Of a stretch of DNA of 64,000 nucleotides, positions 8,642 to 15,706 are shown in pieces. A model generated the notes under the pieces. The model was not told the DNA's origin, searched no databases, and saw only the letters and a program-made list of their open reading frames with translations. Source of the stretch: Halorarum halophilum (GTDB lineage: Archaea; Halobacteriota; Halobacteria; Halobacteriales; Haloferacaceae); assembly GCF_013401515.1 (NCBI RefSeq), contig NZ_CP058532.1, positions 62,001 through 126,000 of the forward strand, given 5' to 3'. Every line of letters starts with the position of its first letter. The first letter of the stretch is position 1. The position numbers and the translations under genes are program-made.

Positions 8642-8882
8642 CAGCCATCGGGCGCTGCTCGACTCGAACGACGAGATCATCTTCGCAGCAGCAGCCATGA
8701 CCGGCGGCGCGTTCCTGCTCCTCTGGATCGTCGTCGGCGGGGTCACGGGGGTCCTGTTCAGCGGCGTGGTTGGCCTGTTCCTCGGCCTCGCGATCGCGCT
8801 CCTGGCGAGCCCGATCCTGTACTTCCGGTTCATGATCATGATCGCGGCCTACGTCGAATGGGAGATCGAGCGCCATGGGTGA
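8634..8882 (+). CDS. Two-span membrane protein
   Basis: 82 residues, mostly two glycine-rich hydrophobic segments (AFLLLWIVVGGVTGVLF and VVGLFLGLAIALLASPILYF). It overlaps its neighbours at both ends. It could be holin-like by size and topology, but position gives no further support. Confidence 0.65.
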   Translation: MRNSHRALLDSNDEIIFAAAAMTGGAFLLLWIVVGGVTGVLFSGVVGLFLGLAIALLASPILYFRFMIMIAAYVEWEIERHG

Positions 8883-9105
8883 GCTCACCGTCGACGAAGG
8901 AGCGGAAATCGGTGAATGCCCCACGTGTGGGATCATCACCGAGGACGACGTCGAGTTCAACTTCCCATGTCCAGCCACATGCAACCGGTGCGGTGCAACA
9001 CTCGACTCGGCCAGGATCGCGCCGATGACGATCACGATCGATAGTCAGCCGACGGGCGAGTCCCAAGCACATGACCCCCACCCCTCGGAGGCTGACAACG
9101 AATGA
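8875..9105 (+). CDS. Zinc-ribbon protein
   Basis: 76 residues with CPTC and CNRC knuckles 24 residues apart, a typical zinc ribbon. The tail (AHDPHPSEAD) is encoded by a copy of the dispersed CATGACYCCCACCC motif that also marks proteins at 55822 and 56845. Function unknown. Confidence 0.7.
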   Translation: MGELTVDEGAEIGECPTCGIITEDDVEFNFPCPATCNRCGATLDSARIAPMTITIDSQPTGESQAHDPHPSEADNE

Positions 9106-9458
9106 TCAAGCGGATACGGCGGCTATTCGGCCTTCCGCCGGATGATGGACTCGACGCTGCGGACACCGACTACCCAACGGGCGAGGACGGAGTGCCTCAA
9201 GTCCCCTCCTCGGTCGAGCTTCGTGGGGTGTTCCCCCGCGACGGCACCTGGGGTCACCGAATCGTCTTCGCTAACTACCCAGACCGGCGTGTGTACGGCT
9301 GGCTCACACCCCGCGCCCGAGAAGGCGATATGTTCGGCATCCAGATGGACAGCGGACGGATCGGCGTGTTCCAGATGGTCGACGTCGAGCGACCCGGGAA
9401 CCCGAACGACATGTTCTTCGCCACGGTGGAGGACATCGGCTATCTGAACGAGAACTGA
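9102..9458 (+). CDS. Hypothetical protein, probably a small beta-barrel
   Basis: 118 residues. A short basic N-terminus (MIKRIRRLFGL) precedes an acidic linker. The C-terminal two thirds (HRIVFANYPDRRVYGWL, MFGIQMDSGRIGVFQM) alternates strands. ATGA overlap with the previous gene. No family recognised. Confidence 0.65.
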   Translation: MIKRIRRLFGLPPDDGLDAADTDYPTGEDGVPQVPSSVELRGVFPRDGTWGHRIVFANYPDRRVYGWLTPRAREGDMFGIQMDSGRIGVFQMVDVERPGNPNDMFFATVEDIGYLNEN

Positions 9459-9476
9459 CATGACCCCAACACCCGC

Positions 9477-9623
9477 ATGGTCCCCTTCAGCCTGTACCCC
9501 TACCTCGACGCCCGATCCGTTCGAATGCCATCAGAATCGTCCGAGCACGAGTTCTGCATCACCTTCGGCTGCGAGATCATCGGTGATGAGTGCTTCCGCT
9601 GTGGACGGGCCGTAATCGAATGA
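9477..9623 (+). CDS. Small cysteine-rich protein
   Basis: 48 residues. The C-terminus holds four cysteines (FC, GC, EC and RC), with a CFRC knuckle, and probably binds zinc. An internal start at 9528 (MPSESSEHEF) is an alternative. Its stop overlaps the ATG at 9620. Confidence 0.5.
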   Translation: MVPFSLYPYLDARSVRMPSESSEHEFCITFGCEIIGDECFRCGRAVIE

Positions 9624-9721
9624 CACCCATCGAAGCCCAGATCGGCATGGTCATCTGGTTCTACTCGATGCTCCGTGTCGTCGAACATGGATACGAGTGG
9701 CTCAAACTGGCGAAGAAGTGA
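9620..9721 (+). CDS. 33-residue helical micro-protein
   Basis: MTPIEAQIGMVIWFYSMLRV and then a basic end (WLKLAKK). It is probably one amphipathic or membrane-associated helix. Its stop overlaps the ATG of the HNH nuclease. Confidence 0.5.
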   Translation: MTPIEAQIGMVIWFYSMLRVVEHGYEWLKLAKK

Positions 9722-10011
9722 TGGTCGACTACGGTCCGACCTGGGACGCTGCACGACTGGGCGAGCTCGAGCGATGCGACTACACCTGTCAGGGGTGCGG
9801 ACGCGAACACGATCCCGAGACGCTGGACGATGAGAACGGAGTCAAGATCCACGTCCACCACAAAGTGAAGGCGAGACTGTTCCCTCGAATCGAAGACGCT
9901 CACTACCCCGAGAACCTGATCGCGCTCTGCTCCAGGTGCCACGGTCGAGTCGAGAGCGGCAAGCTTCCGGACTCGCGTCCGGACGTACGGGACGACGTCA
10001 ATATGTACTGA
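9721..10011 (+). CDS. HNH endonuclease
   Basis: 96 residues, nearly the whole protein being the HNH fold. CQGCGREHDPETL supplies the first zinc knuckle, VHHKVKARLFPRI the catalytic histidines, NLIALC the asparagine, and SRCHGRV the second knuckle and final histidine. All core residues are present. Possible roles are homing-type mobility, host DNA breakdown or a packaging-associated nuclease. Nothing nearby decides between them. Confidence 0.9.
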   Translation: MVDYGPTWDAARLGELERCDYTCQGCGREHDPETLDDENGVKIHVHHKVKARLFPRIEDAHYPENLIALCSRCHGRVESGKLPDSRPDVRDDVNMY

Positions 10012-10042
10012 CCTTGAAGTGCCAGCAGAAGGAGTACGCAGT

Positions 10043-10291
10043 ATGGAACTCGACGATTCACGATCGTTCTACCTGGGATTGCTCGTTGGCGGATACACCG
10101 AGGAGATCAACGGCCGGACGTACACTGGACAGGACGTCATCGACGCCATGGGACGAACCGAGATCGACGTGACGCCGGAGCTCGCCCGGTTCATCCTGCA
10201 CGCGATCCACGAGCATCGGGACAGGCTGGATGATCCTGGGGACGTGAGAGGATTGGAAGCAGAGCTCCAGGCAATCAGCACTCAGGATTGA
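10043..10291 (+). CDS. Hypothetical protein
   Basis: 82 residues from ATG 10043, chosen because a GAAGGAG ribosome site lies about 9 bases upstream. An in-frame GTG at 10019 would add 8 residues. It has an acidic N-terminus, then YLGLLVGGYTEEINGRTY and a C-terminal helix. It is the last gene of the 5.8-10.3 kb chain. Confidence 0.65.
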   Translation: MELDDSRSFYLGLLVGGYTEEINGRTYTGQDVIDAMGRTEIDVTPELARFILHAIHEHRDRLDDPGDVRGLEAELQAISTQD

Positions 10292-10351
10292 ATGCCACCA
10301 CAATCGGCTGGGCGAGCAGGTGGTTGAGAGGATGTACATGTCAAGAAGTAC

Positions 10352-10387
10352 TGCACGTACGTACGTACGCGCACATATGTACGTGCA
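10352..10387. repeat. GTAC-rich palindromic intergenic element 1
   Basis: Runs of GTAC flanked by TGCACGTAC and GTACGTGCA, which form a 9-bp inverted repeat. One of seven related elements in the window, all in gaps between transcription units. Confidence 0.7.
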
Positions 10388-10499
10388 CAAACCCGTGACA
10401 TGTTACGGGGGTTCGCGGCATTGACCCAGATAGACCATATCGCCAGGGCGACCGCCTGACGGCTCCGCCCTGGATTGACCATATAGACCAGAATGAGCC

Positions 10500-10590
10500 A
10501 AAGATTTAAGTTTAGTATACGTTAGTACGACTCTCAGGGCGCTTACATGGGACGATTGGAATGCGAATGAGTGCGAAATGTTTATGTAGT
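10500..10590 (+). promoter_or_regulatory. Two promoter-like AT boxes
   Basis: GATTTAAGTTTAG at about 10503-10515 and TGTTTATGTAG at about 10579-10589 both look like haloarchaeal TATA boxes in GC-rich surroundings. The first could drive the structured region that follows, and the second sits about 25 bases before the ATG at 10609. Confidence 0.4.
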
Positions 10591-10700
10591 GGAACGGAGT
10601 AGTTACGCATGTCAAACGGGTCCTCCGCCCGCTTTGATGCCGGCGTTTCCAGCGTCGGACCGACACTCCGTTCCACGCCCGCCCTTCCTCTTCGAAGGGC
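10591..10700 (+). ncRNA. Candidate structured RNA
   Basis: GGAACGGAGT (10591-10600) is exactly complementary to ACTCCGTTCC (10665-10674). Inside it GGTCC (10619-10623) pairs with GGACC (10657-10661). A perfect 7-bp hairpin GCCCTTC/GAAGGGC (10681-10687, 10694-10700) follows and may be a terminator. It may be a small RNA or a structured leader. A short reading frame overlaps it. Confidence 0.4.
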
Positions 10701-10749
10701 GTTTCGACTGATCCTTGAGCGTGAGCGAGATGTGGGAAAACTGGTATGA
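10609..10749 (+). CDS. Questionable 46-residue reading frame
   Basis: ATG 10609 lies about 25 bases after a TATA-like box, as for a leaderless gene. It encodes a Ser/Arg-rich peptide that ends inside the next promoter. The composition is unlike the acidic viral proteins, and the same DNA folds into nested stems, so a non-coding role is at least as likely. Confidence 0.25.
   Translation: MSNGSSARFDAGVSSVGPTLRSTPALPLRRAFRLILERERDVGKLV
10737..10748 (+). promoter_or_regulatory. Leaderless-type promoter element (AAAACTGGTATG class)
   Basis: AAAACTGGTATG, identical to the box at 3667, ending 27 bases before the ATG at 10775. It supports that start codon and a transcript with essentially no leader. 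Confidence 0.55.
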
Positions 10750-10774
10750 CCTGGATAGTGCGTAGCACTACTTG

Positions 10775-11062
10775 ATGCCCGTCTGTGAGCTGTGTAATCG
10801 GTTCAACGCGTCCTGTATTCTCGGAGTCGACGAGGATCTGGCATACAGGAACACCGAGACATGGCTTCGGTTGGATCGAGGCCAGGTGCGCCTCGCGTGC
10901 GCCCAGTGCGCGGAGACGCTCGTAAGCCGAGGGAACGCCAGAGAAATGCCGATCGAGGATGGTAATGCCCACGAGATCTGGTACTCGAACTGTCTCGAGA
11001 TCACGGATGGAGAGGAGTCGATCTGGGCGAGATGGGCGCCGGATATGCTCGGCATGGCGTAA
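10775..11062 (+). CDS. Zinc-binding hypothetical protein
   Basis: 95 residues, MPVCELCNRFNASC followed later by CAQCAETL, giving two CxxC knuckles. The C-terminus (ESIWARWAPDML) is aromatic. It is the only gene of its unit: a strong leaderless-type promoter lies directly upstream and about 870 bases of non-coding DNA follow. Function unknown. Confidence 0.7.
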   Translation: MPVCELCNRFNASCILGVDEDLAYRNTETWLRLDRGQVRLACAQCAETLVSRGNAREMPIEDGNAHEIWYSNCLEITDGEESIWARWAPDMLGMA

Positions 11063-11859
11063 CTCGGTGCGGTGCGGCGGTTTTAGCCGAACGAAGTGAG
11101 GCTGAGTAGTACCAACTGAGTGGGAATAGGCGCAAGTTGGGTTGCGTACCTGTCCGGAGGACTGACTCGATTTGCTGAGGTAGGGAGAATCGATAGATGG
11201 AGGTGGAATTGGATAGGATAGATTAGCGGGCAAATTCGCGAGATTCTCGTTTTGAGAGACCGCTAAACAGTGGATACGAGCCTCCTACGTACACTCTGTG
11301 GGCACTTGGAAACCCATGAATTGGGCACATACGAGCCTCGTAGCCCCTGATTTCGACTGGAGAAGTTCCTTACGATGCTTTTCGACGCGATATTTGGCGG
11401 TCTGTCTCCATACCCGAACTGGTGGTGGCACCTGCGCGGAGTGCTCGTTACCGTTACACGCCTATCCCTGTGACGTGCGCTGTCAACGAGACTACCGGTT
11501 TCGCGCGCGACCCCGCCGTGCTCGTTATCCTGTCGAGCCTATCCCTGTCTTCAGGCTATGACCTCGAGCTCGCAGATCCATGACCCCAGACGAAGTCCCC
11601 TGCGCTGCTTTTCATGACCAGAGCGGATCTGGTGTCCGGGAAGGGCTCTCGTTATCGCCGTCGCGCTATCCCAGAGCTCGTTACTGTTCTCGCGCTATCC
11701 CGGGCCCGATCGTTCCTGTTATCTCCTGGAGCCTATCCCGGGCTCACGTCACACACTCACACGCGACGCTCTACCCGAAACGGACCCAGCGCGCCACGTC
11801 GCAGAAACCCGGCACGCGCGCCGCCGACCTCGCCCACGTCACGCGATTACACGCATGTC
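11063..11859. other. Long non-coding region, possible replication or regulatory hub
   Basis: About 800 bases with no reading frame that looks viral, since the frames present are Ser/Arg-rich. It contains an AT-richer tract near 11205-11275 with short inverted repeats, and then five copies of a 27-bp repeat. It lies just upstream of the hairpin-led gene array. An origin or a control region is possible, but only by inference. Confidence 0.4.
11444..11741 (+). repeat. Five copies of a 27-bp direct repeat
   Basis: Copies at 11444-11470, 11521-11547, 11648-11674, 11677-11703 and 11715-11741. Each has a left block like CTCGTTAYYG and a right block like CTATCCCKG, at constant 27-bp length. Spacings are uneven (50, 100, 2 and 11 bases). 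Degenerate copies occur at 20239, 22042 and 22087. The pattern suggests iterons or operators. Confidence 0.7.
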
Positions 11860-11871
11860 AGATAATAGAAA

Positions 11872-11946
11872 CACTTACTATCGCACCCCACCAAAGAAGA
11901 AGTAGGTCAGGAAAACTGGCCCACCCGAATGGAGAGTGACAACGCA
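11872..11946 (+). promoter_or_regulatory. Promoter with 5' hairpin, unit 1
   Basis: TATA box CACTTACTATC (11872-11882). The hairpin GGTCAG-GAAAA-CTGGCC (11905-11921, with one G-U pair) begins 33 bases later, near the expected mRNA start. CACCCGAATGGAG follows and provides a ribosome site for ATG 11947. Confidence 0.7.
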
Positions 11947-12267
11947 ATGGCAAGTCTGTACGAACCGGAAGAGGCCGAGAGCGCGAGAGAACACCTCGAC
12001 GAGATGGAGGCGACGATCGTCGAAGACGCGGTCGACCTGTACGACCTCGTCTCAGGCGTCGAGATGACCGCCGCTGACGTAGCCGCCGAGCTCGAGTTCG
12101 TCGACGAAGACGAAGGCTCGCTCGAAGACGTCGACCTGGCGGTCGAGATGCTGGACGAGCTGCTGGGCGACAAGATGCTGTACCTGAACCGCCAGAAGCG
12201 CCGCGTCGAAGGGCTGCTCGAGGAGTACCGCATGATCTCCGCGGATCTCGAGGAGGCTGGGTTCTGA
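11947..12267 (+). CDS. Acidic helical protein
   Basis: 106 residues from ATG 11947, chosen by alignment with sister leaders in which GGAG precedes the start. An in-frame ATG at 11929 is possible. It is almost entirely predicted helix with heptad-like spacing (LEDVDLAVEMLDELLGDKMLYL), so a coiled-coil dimer is likely. First gene of an operon running to 13906. Function unknown. Confidence 0.7.
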   Translation: MASLYEPEEAESAREHLDEMEATIVEDAVDLYDLVSGVEMTAADVAAELEFVDEDEGSLEDVDLAVEMLDELLGDKMLYLNRQKRRVEGLLEEYRMISADLEEAGF

Positions 12268-12431
12268 TGAGCGTCGGGAAGGAGTTCGAGGTCGAGCGCG
12301 AGCACTCGCGCTACGAGAACGCGCTCGAAGACATCGAGCAGCTCGCACAGGACGGCATCGAGATGTTCGACGTCGACTCGAAGAACGAGGCGCTGCGTCG
12401 CATCCGTGACCTCGCCGAGGAGGTGCGCTGA
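12267..12431 (+). CDS. Small acidic helical protein
   Basis: 54 residues, MSVGKEFEVEREHSRYENAL and so on, with long charged helices. TGATG junctions at both ends. Function unknown. Confidence 0.6.
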   Translation: MSVGKEFEVEREHSRYENALEDIEQLAQDGIEMFDVDSKNEALRRIRDLAEEVR

Positions 12432-12532
12432 TGTCGCCCTGGCTCGCAGAAGCACGCCGTCGGGCGTTCTGCGGTGCGTGCGAGGCCGGCGTCGAACACG
12501 GCGACTGCGCGCGGTCGGGAGGTGACCGCTGA
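12431..12532 (+). CDS. 33-residue cysteine-containing micro-protein
   Basis: An N-terminal basic helix (PWLAEARRRAF) is followed by CGAC and a third cysteine. It might bind zinc with a partner. Coupled by TGATG to both neighbours. Confidence 0.5.
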   Translation: MSPWLAEARRRAFCGACEAGVEHGDCARSGGDR

Positions 12533-12669
12533 TGGCCACCGTCGTGCACGACGGGGTCGAGTGCGAGGTCGTCGACGAAGAGACGCACTACGACAAGCGC
12601 ATGCTGCGAATCGAGGGACCCGACCGCCGTGGCTGGGTCTTCGACACCGACGTCGAGGAGGTGGCGTGA
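12532..12669 (+). CDS. Small beta-rich protein
   Basis: 45 residues (MATVVHDGVECEVVDEETHY and so on, with GWVFDTD near the end). It looks like a tiny antiparallel beta sheet. TGATG coupling on both sides. Function unknown. Confidence 0.6.
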   Translation: MATVVHDGVECEVVDEETHYDKRMLRIEGPDRRGWVFDTDVEEVA

Positions 12670-12914
12670 TGCGCCGAGTCCACGCCGAAGGGCTGCGCGA
12701 GCGGGCGAACATGCGCGAGGCGGCGCGAACCAGCGATGGTGGTCGCACCGACTACGTGTTCCTGTGCCGGCACTGCGGCGCGGAGCACGGCGAGAAGCGG
12801 CACTACGGCTCGTGCCCCGAGTGCGACGAGACGCCACCGACCGAGTGGTCGTCGACGATGGTGTTCCCAGAAGACGTCGCGGATCGCCAGGCGGAGATTC
12901 GGGGGGCCGCCTGA
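12669..12914 (+). CDS. Zinc-ribbon protein
   Basis: 81 residues. CRHCGAEHGEKRHYGSCPEC is a textbook zinc ribbon (CxxC, 13 residues, CxxC) in the middle, with a basic N-terminal helix. It is a candidate nucleic-acid or protein adaptor. Part of the 11.9-13.9 kb operon. Confidence 0.75.
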   Translation: MRRVHAEGLRERANMREAARTSDGGRTDYVFLCRHCGAEHGEKRHYGSCPECDETPPTEWSSTMVFPEDVADRQAEIRGAA

Positions 12915-13309
12915 TGGCCGACATCGCCGACCGCAAGGCGCGGGCGCTCGAGGAGATCGCCGAGGTGAAGATCGCCGAGGATGTGCCCGAGGAGCAGTAC
13001 CGTGACTCGTTCGTCGAGGCCGCGATGGACGTCCTGTGCACGATGGTGACGCAGGCGTCGATGGAGTGGGACGAAGAAGAGGGCGAAGGCGCGGGTGACG
13101 ACTACATGCATCCGATGGACGTCGTCGATGTCGAGAACGTGCAGAACGTGTACGTGACCGACGCGCCGTACCGGGCGCCGATGGTCGTGCTGCAAGTCGA
13201 GGAGTGCCCGACGTACGCGAAGCTGCTGACGGAGACTCGTGAAGTGTGGGTTCGAACGAAGCCGGCGCTCAGCTCCGAGAAGACGTGGGCGCGCTTCCAG
13301 GTGCGATAG
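12914..13309 (+). CDS. Hypothetical protein
   Basis: 131 residues. The helical N-terminal half contains AAMDVLCTMVTQASMEW. The C-terminal half has strands (NVYVTDAPYRAPMVVLQV) and a basic end (SSEKTWARFQVR). No family recognised. Confidence 0.7.
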   Translation: MADIADRKARALEEIAEVKIAEDVPEEQYRDSFVEAAMDVLCTMVTQASMEWDEEEGEGAGDDYMHPMDVVDVENVQNVYVTDAPYRAPMVVLQVEECPTYAKLLTETREVWVRTKPALSSEKTWARFQVR

Positions 13310-13348
13310 GATGCGCGGCCCGTCGCAGCAATCAGGTGGAGGGGTGAA

Positions 13349-13462
13349 GTGGTAGTGGCGTACCTGCTGACCGCACTCATCGTGTGGCTCGGCGGGTTCC
13401 TGCTCTGCGTCGCGATCTACAGGGCGCTGACCGCAACGGTAGACGATATGTTACAGCAATGA
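13349..13462 (+). CDS. 37-residue single-span membrane protein
   Basis: A GTG start at 13349 (or GTG 13355) follows a GGAGGGG ribosome site. The protein is one hydrophobic helix (YLLTALIVWLGGFLLCVAIY) with a short polar tail. Function unknown. Confidence 0.5.
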   Translation: MVVAYLLTALIVWLGGFLLCVAIYRALTATVDDMLQQ

Positions 13463-13515
13463 CGACACACGCAGTAGAAGACAAGCACGGCGATGAGCTC
13501 GAGGAGGCGGCCTGA
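13459..13515 (+). CDS. 18-residue coupling peptide
   Basis: MTTHAVEDKHGDELEEAA, overlapping the stop before it and the ATG after it. It carries GAGGAGG at its 3' end, the ribosome site for the next gene. It may exist only to link translation. Confidence 0.3.
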   Translation: MTTHAVEDKHGDELEEAA

Positions 13516-13700
13516 TGGCGTTCCTCGAAACGGAGAGCGACGCTCGCATCCACCTGGTTGGGTTCCCGAACCTCGCCGAGGTCGAGCTGTCGATACGGCC
13601 AGACGATCGCGACGAGAAGGCGCTGTTCGTCTCACTGAGTAGCGAGCAGGTGGACGAGCTCGTCGACCGACTCGAGTCGATGCAGGAGAAGGTGTGCTGA
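13515..13700 (+). CDS. Hypothetical protein
   Basis: 61 residues with strands (RIHLVGFPNLAEVELSI) and a C-terminal helix (SSEQVDELVDRLESMQEK). TGATG junctions at both ends. It resembles small alpha-beta dimerising proteins, but no family is recognised. Confidence 0.65.
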   Translation: MAFLETESDARIHLVGFPNLAEVELSIRPDDRDEKALFVSLSSEQVDELVDRLESMQEKVC

Positions 13701-13906
13701 TGCGGCGCCGAAGAACCCCGAGGATGGACCCGCCCGAACCGCCCGAGCCGGGCCCGCACCGCTACACCGTGCTGGTGGCGTACTGCTACGAATGTCGCGA
13801 GGTGTTCGGACCGACGCTGGCGGAGAACGTGGGCGAGGAGCTCGCGCGGAACCACCTGGGCCACCTGACGAAGACCATCGACGAGTGGGAGCACGTCGAG
13901 TACTGA
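13700..13906 (+). CDS. Possible single zinc-finger protein
   Basis: 68 residues. A proline-rich basic start (RRRRTPRMDPPEPPEPGP) is followed by CYEC and, 28 residues on, HLGH: a CxxC...HxxH arrangement like one zinc finger. Last gene of the operon. The shared GC-rich 3' element begins a few bases after the stop. Confidence 0.65.
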   Translation: MRRRRTPRMDPPEPPEPGPHRYTVLVAYCYECREVFGPTLAENVGEELARNHLGHLTKTIDEWEHVEY

Positions 13907-13914
13907 CTCCCGCG

Positions 13915-13937
13915 CTCCGCTTTTGCGCGCCGCCCCG
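13915..13937 (+). repeat. Shared 3' spacer element A, copy 1
   Basis: A GC-rich block built on CTCCGCTTTTGCGC followed by GCCGCCCCG, 8 bases after a stop codon. Its 23 bases are identical to the copy at 21506. Weaker copies are at 15523, 18537, 23597, 26275 and 27428. Confidence 0.65.
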
Positions 13938-14130
13938 CGCCTGATGCAGCCCCCTGCGTGGATCTTGTAGGGCACTGTCGTCGGCCGGTTCGGGCCATGA
14001 CTCCCACACTAATCAGTTATCTGGACAGTCGTTGAATCTGTGGGTACACGGGCGTGTATACACGAGGGCCTCACGCCGTCTCCTGGTTGTCCGCCGAGTC
14101 GTTGTGCCCCGTCATGTAAGATAATAGAAA

Positions 14131-14205
14131 TACTTAATATCGTATCACTCCTATGAAAGAATGGACACCGAGGAAAAACGGTGGCCATCTGGAGAGTGAC
14201 CAGAG
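14131..14205 (+). promoter_or_regulatory. Promoter with 5' hairpin, unit 2
   Basis: TATA box TACTTAATATC (14131-14141). Hairpin CACCG/CGGTG (14166-14170, 14179-14183), extended by GG/CC beyond a mismatch, with an A-rich loop. GGAG at 14191-14194 precedes ATG 14206. Confidence 0.7.
14161..14199 (+). CDS. 12-residue leader reading frame in the hairpin
   Basis: MDTEEKRWPSGE then TGA. The ATG is 30 bases from the TATA box start, so it would open the mRNA. It parallels the 11-residue leader frame at 25508. Whether it is translated is unknown. Confidence 0.3.
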   Translation: MDTEEKRWPSGE

Positions 14206-14673
14206 ATGACACAGCAGACCCAGGCGACTGACGCACAGACCACCCAGAAGCCGCTGACGCAGGTCGACGACTTCGACCCGACCCAGCACGTCGTGGGGTT
14301 CAACGCCGCGACGATGAAGCGCGCGAAGTGGGAGGAGTTCGAGTTCACCGTCCTCGAGAGCGGCAACGTCGAGGTGCGGAACGCCTCGCACGGGGACGAC
14401 GCAGACGCGCACGTGTACCACGTGGTGACCGACGCATCGGGCAACCCGAAGTGGTGCCTCCACGCGCTCGAAGACGACGTCGACGACGACTGGGAGCCGT
14501 GCCCAGCGATGGCGTTCCACGCGGCGCCGAAGAACCGTGCGACGGGCAAGGACACCGAGGACCTCATCGCCGACGGCGAGTACCGCGTGTGCAAGCACGC
14601 GCTCGCGTACGCTCGGAACGAAGCGATCGTCCGGACAGTGCGCCAGGTGAAGCGCGACGGTGGTGAGAACTGA
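14206..14673 (+). CDS. SWIM-like zinc-binding protein
   Basis: 155 residues. A beta-rich centre (EFTVLESGNVEVRNAS, VYHVVTDASGNPKWCLH) leads to CPAMAFH and finally YRVCKHALAYA. The CKHALA ending and the run of C and H residues resemble SWIM zinc fingers (CxC...CxH) of haloarchaea, with an acidic insertion. SWIM domains bind DNA or proteins. First gene of a unit that runs to about 15517. Confidence 0.6.
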   Translation: MTQQTQATDAQTTQKPLTQVDDFDPTQHVVGFNAATMKRAKWEEFEFTVLESGNVEVRNASHGDDADAHVYHVVTDASGNPKWCLHALEDDVDDDWEPCPAMAFHAAPKNRATGKDTEDLIADGEYRVCKHALAYARNEAIVRTVRQVKRDGGEN

Positions 14674-14864
14674 TGGAAGTCGCCGAGTCACTCGACGACG
14701 ACGCGCGCTACGCCCTGCGTGGTGACGACGTCACGGTCAAGTTCGACGACCTGCGGTGGGCCGGCGGGAGCTGGGTGCTCACCAACGATGACGTGGAGGT
14801 CGCGATTGTGCGGTACAACGCCGTACCTGAACTGAGCGAGCTGTACGAGGAGGTCGAGAACTGA
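14673..14864 (+). CDS. Hypothetical beta-rich protein
   Basis: 63 residues (YALRGDDVTVKFDDLRWAGG, SWVLTNDDVEVAIVRY). TGATG start junction, and its stop overlaps the next ATG. Function unknown. Confidence 0.65.
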   Translation: MEVAESLDDDARYALRGDDVTVKFDDLRWAGGSWVLTNDDVEVAIVRYNAVPELSELYEEVEN

Positions 14865-15118
14865 TGGCTTCGAGCATCGACGGCATCAAGAACGTGCTGT
14901 CGCTCGGCCGGGTGCGCTACATCGTGGTGCGCCCGCACCGTGGGATGCACGACGGGTACGAGGTAATCAACGCGTGGAACCAGGACCAGATGCGCGAGTT
15001 CGGCCCCGACCAGCTGGACGAAGCCATCGAGTACGCACAGGACCAGGCCGCGTACGGGACGTTCGACCAGGTGCTGGCCGTCTTCCCGCCGGAGCGGAAG
15101 GACGAGGAGGAGAACTGA
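14864..15118 (+). CDS. Hypothetical protein
   Basis: 84 residues with a strand (RVRYIVVRPHRG) and helices (FGPDQLDEAIEYAQDQAAY). Compact alpha-beta protein. TGATG coupling on both sides. Function unknown. Confidence 0.65.
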   Translation: MASSIDGIKNVLSLGRVRYIVVRPHRGMHDGYEVINAWNQDQMREFGPDQLDEAIEYAQDQAAYGTFDQVLAVFPPERKDEEEN

Positions 15119-15267
15119 TGCCCGTTCTTGGCGGCGGTCGCGTGGGCACGTACGAAATCACCTGCTGCGGAGAACGCCAGACGTGGCGGGGGACACCCGG
15201 GCCGTGGGGTGTGAACATGAAGTGCGAGGGCTGCGGATCGCACGTCACCGCGCGGAGGGTCGACTGA
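15118..15267 (+). CDS. Small zinc-binding protein
   Basis: 49 residues. YEITCCGERQTW supplies a CC pair and KCEGCGSH a CxxC knuckle, so one zinc site is likely. TGATG coupling. Confidence 0.65.
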   Translation: MPVLGGGRVGTYEITCCGERQTWRGTPGPWGVNMKCEGCGSHVTARRVD

Positions 15268-15416
15268 TGAAGTTCGCGATCGTCGAGCACCCGGGGACCG
15301 CCGATGAACGCCAGGTCGCCAGCGGATTCATCTCGCGCTACGCTGCGCTGAAGGCGATGAGCGAGCTCGGTCAGGACCCGGTGAAGCACGAAGTGATTCG
15401 CGACTACGCGTCGTGA
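15267..15416 (+). CDS. Hypothetical protein
   Basis: 49 residues (MKFAIVEHPGTADERQVASG, then an alanine-rich helix). It overlaps a possible GTG-started micro-gene at 15413. Function unknown. Confidence 0.6.
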   Translation: MKFAIVEHPGTADERQVASGFISRYAALKAMSELGQDPVKHEVIRDYAS

Positions 15417-15517
15417 CCCTGCTCAGCCAGTTCGTCCGGGCATGGCGCTGGCAACGCAGTCAGGAGTGCCACCACCGGCGCTGGCACGAGGACCCGCTGT
15501 TCGGGCCGCACCAGTAG
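15413..15517 (+). CDS. 34-residue basic micro-protein
   Basis: GTGA overlap with the previous stop. It is rich in Trp, Arg, Gln and His (FVRAWRWQRSQECHHRRW), which is unusual in this acidic proteome. The GTGCCACCAC motif lies inside at 15466. Real coding is uncertain. Confidence 0.35.
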   Translation: MTLLSQFVRAWRWQRSQECHHRRWHEDPLFGPHQ

Positions 15518-15522
15518 CCGGC

Positions 15523-15545
15523 TTCCGCTTTTGCGTCGGGCCCCG
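15523..15545 (+). repeat. Shared 3' spacer element A, copy 2
   Basis: TTCCGCTTTTGCG followed by a GGGCCCCG block, six bases after a stop codon. A diverged relative of the copies at 13915 and 21506. Confidence 0.5.
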
Positions 15546-15637
15546 TCGTCCTGCGGATCGGCGTCCCACGCGCCTGTCATGTCGCCCCCTCACCGCGCCG
15601 TGGTGCGGCAATCCGGCGCATGACAGATAATAGAAAT

Positions 15638-15706
15638 CTTTAATATCGTATCTCCCCTATGATAGGATAGGCCCTGGGGAAACTCAGGTCACCTGGAGTG
15701 AAGAAG
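15638..15706 (+). promoter_or_regulatory. Promoter with 5' hairpin, unit 3
   Basis: TATA box CTTTAATATC (15638-15647). Hairpin CCTGGG-GAAA-CTCAGG (15673-15688), a 6-bp stem with one G-U pair closed by a GNRA-type tetraloop. GGAG at 15695-15698 precedes ATG 15707. Confidence 0.75.

Noticed and set aside
11444-11741. CRISPR array
   Set aside because: Repeat length is constant but spacers vary from 2 to 101 bases and there are no cas genes.
11298-11939. Two overlapping reading frames of about 90-120 codons in the long gap
   Set aside because: They are Ser/Arg/Pro-rich, unlike the acidic viral proteins, have no ribosome site or suitable promoter, and run through the 27-bp repeats.
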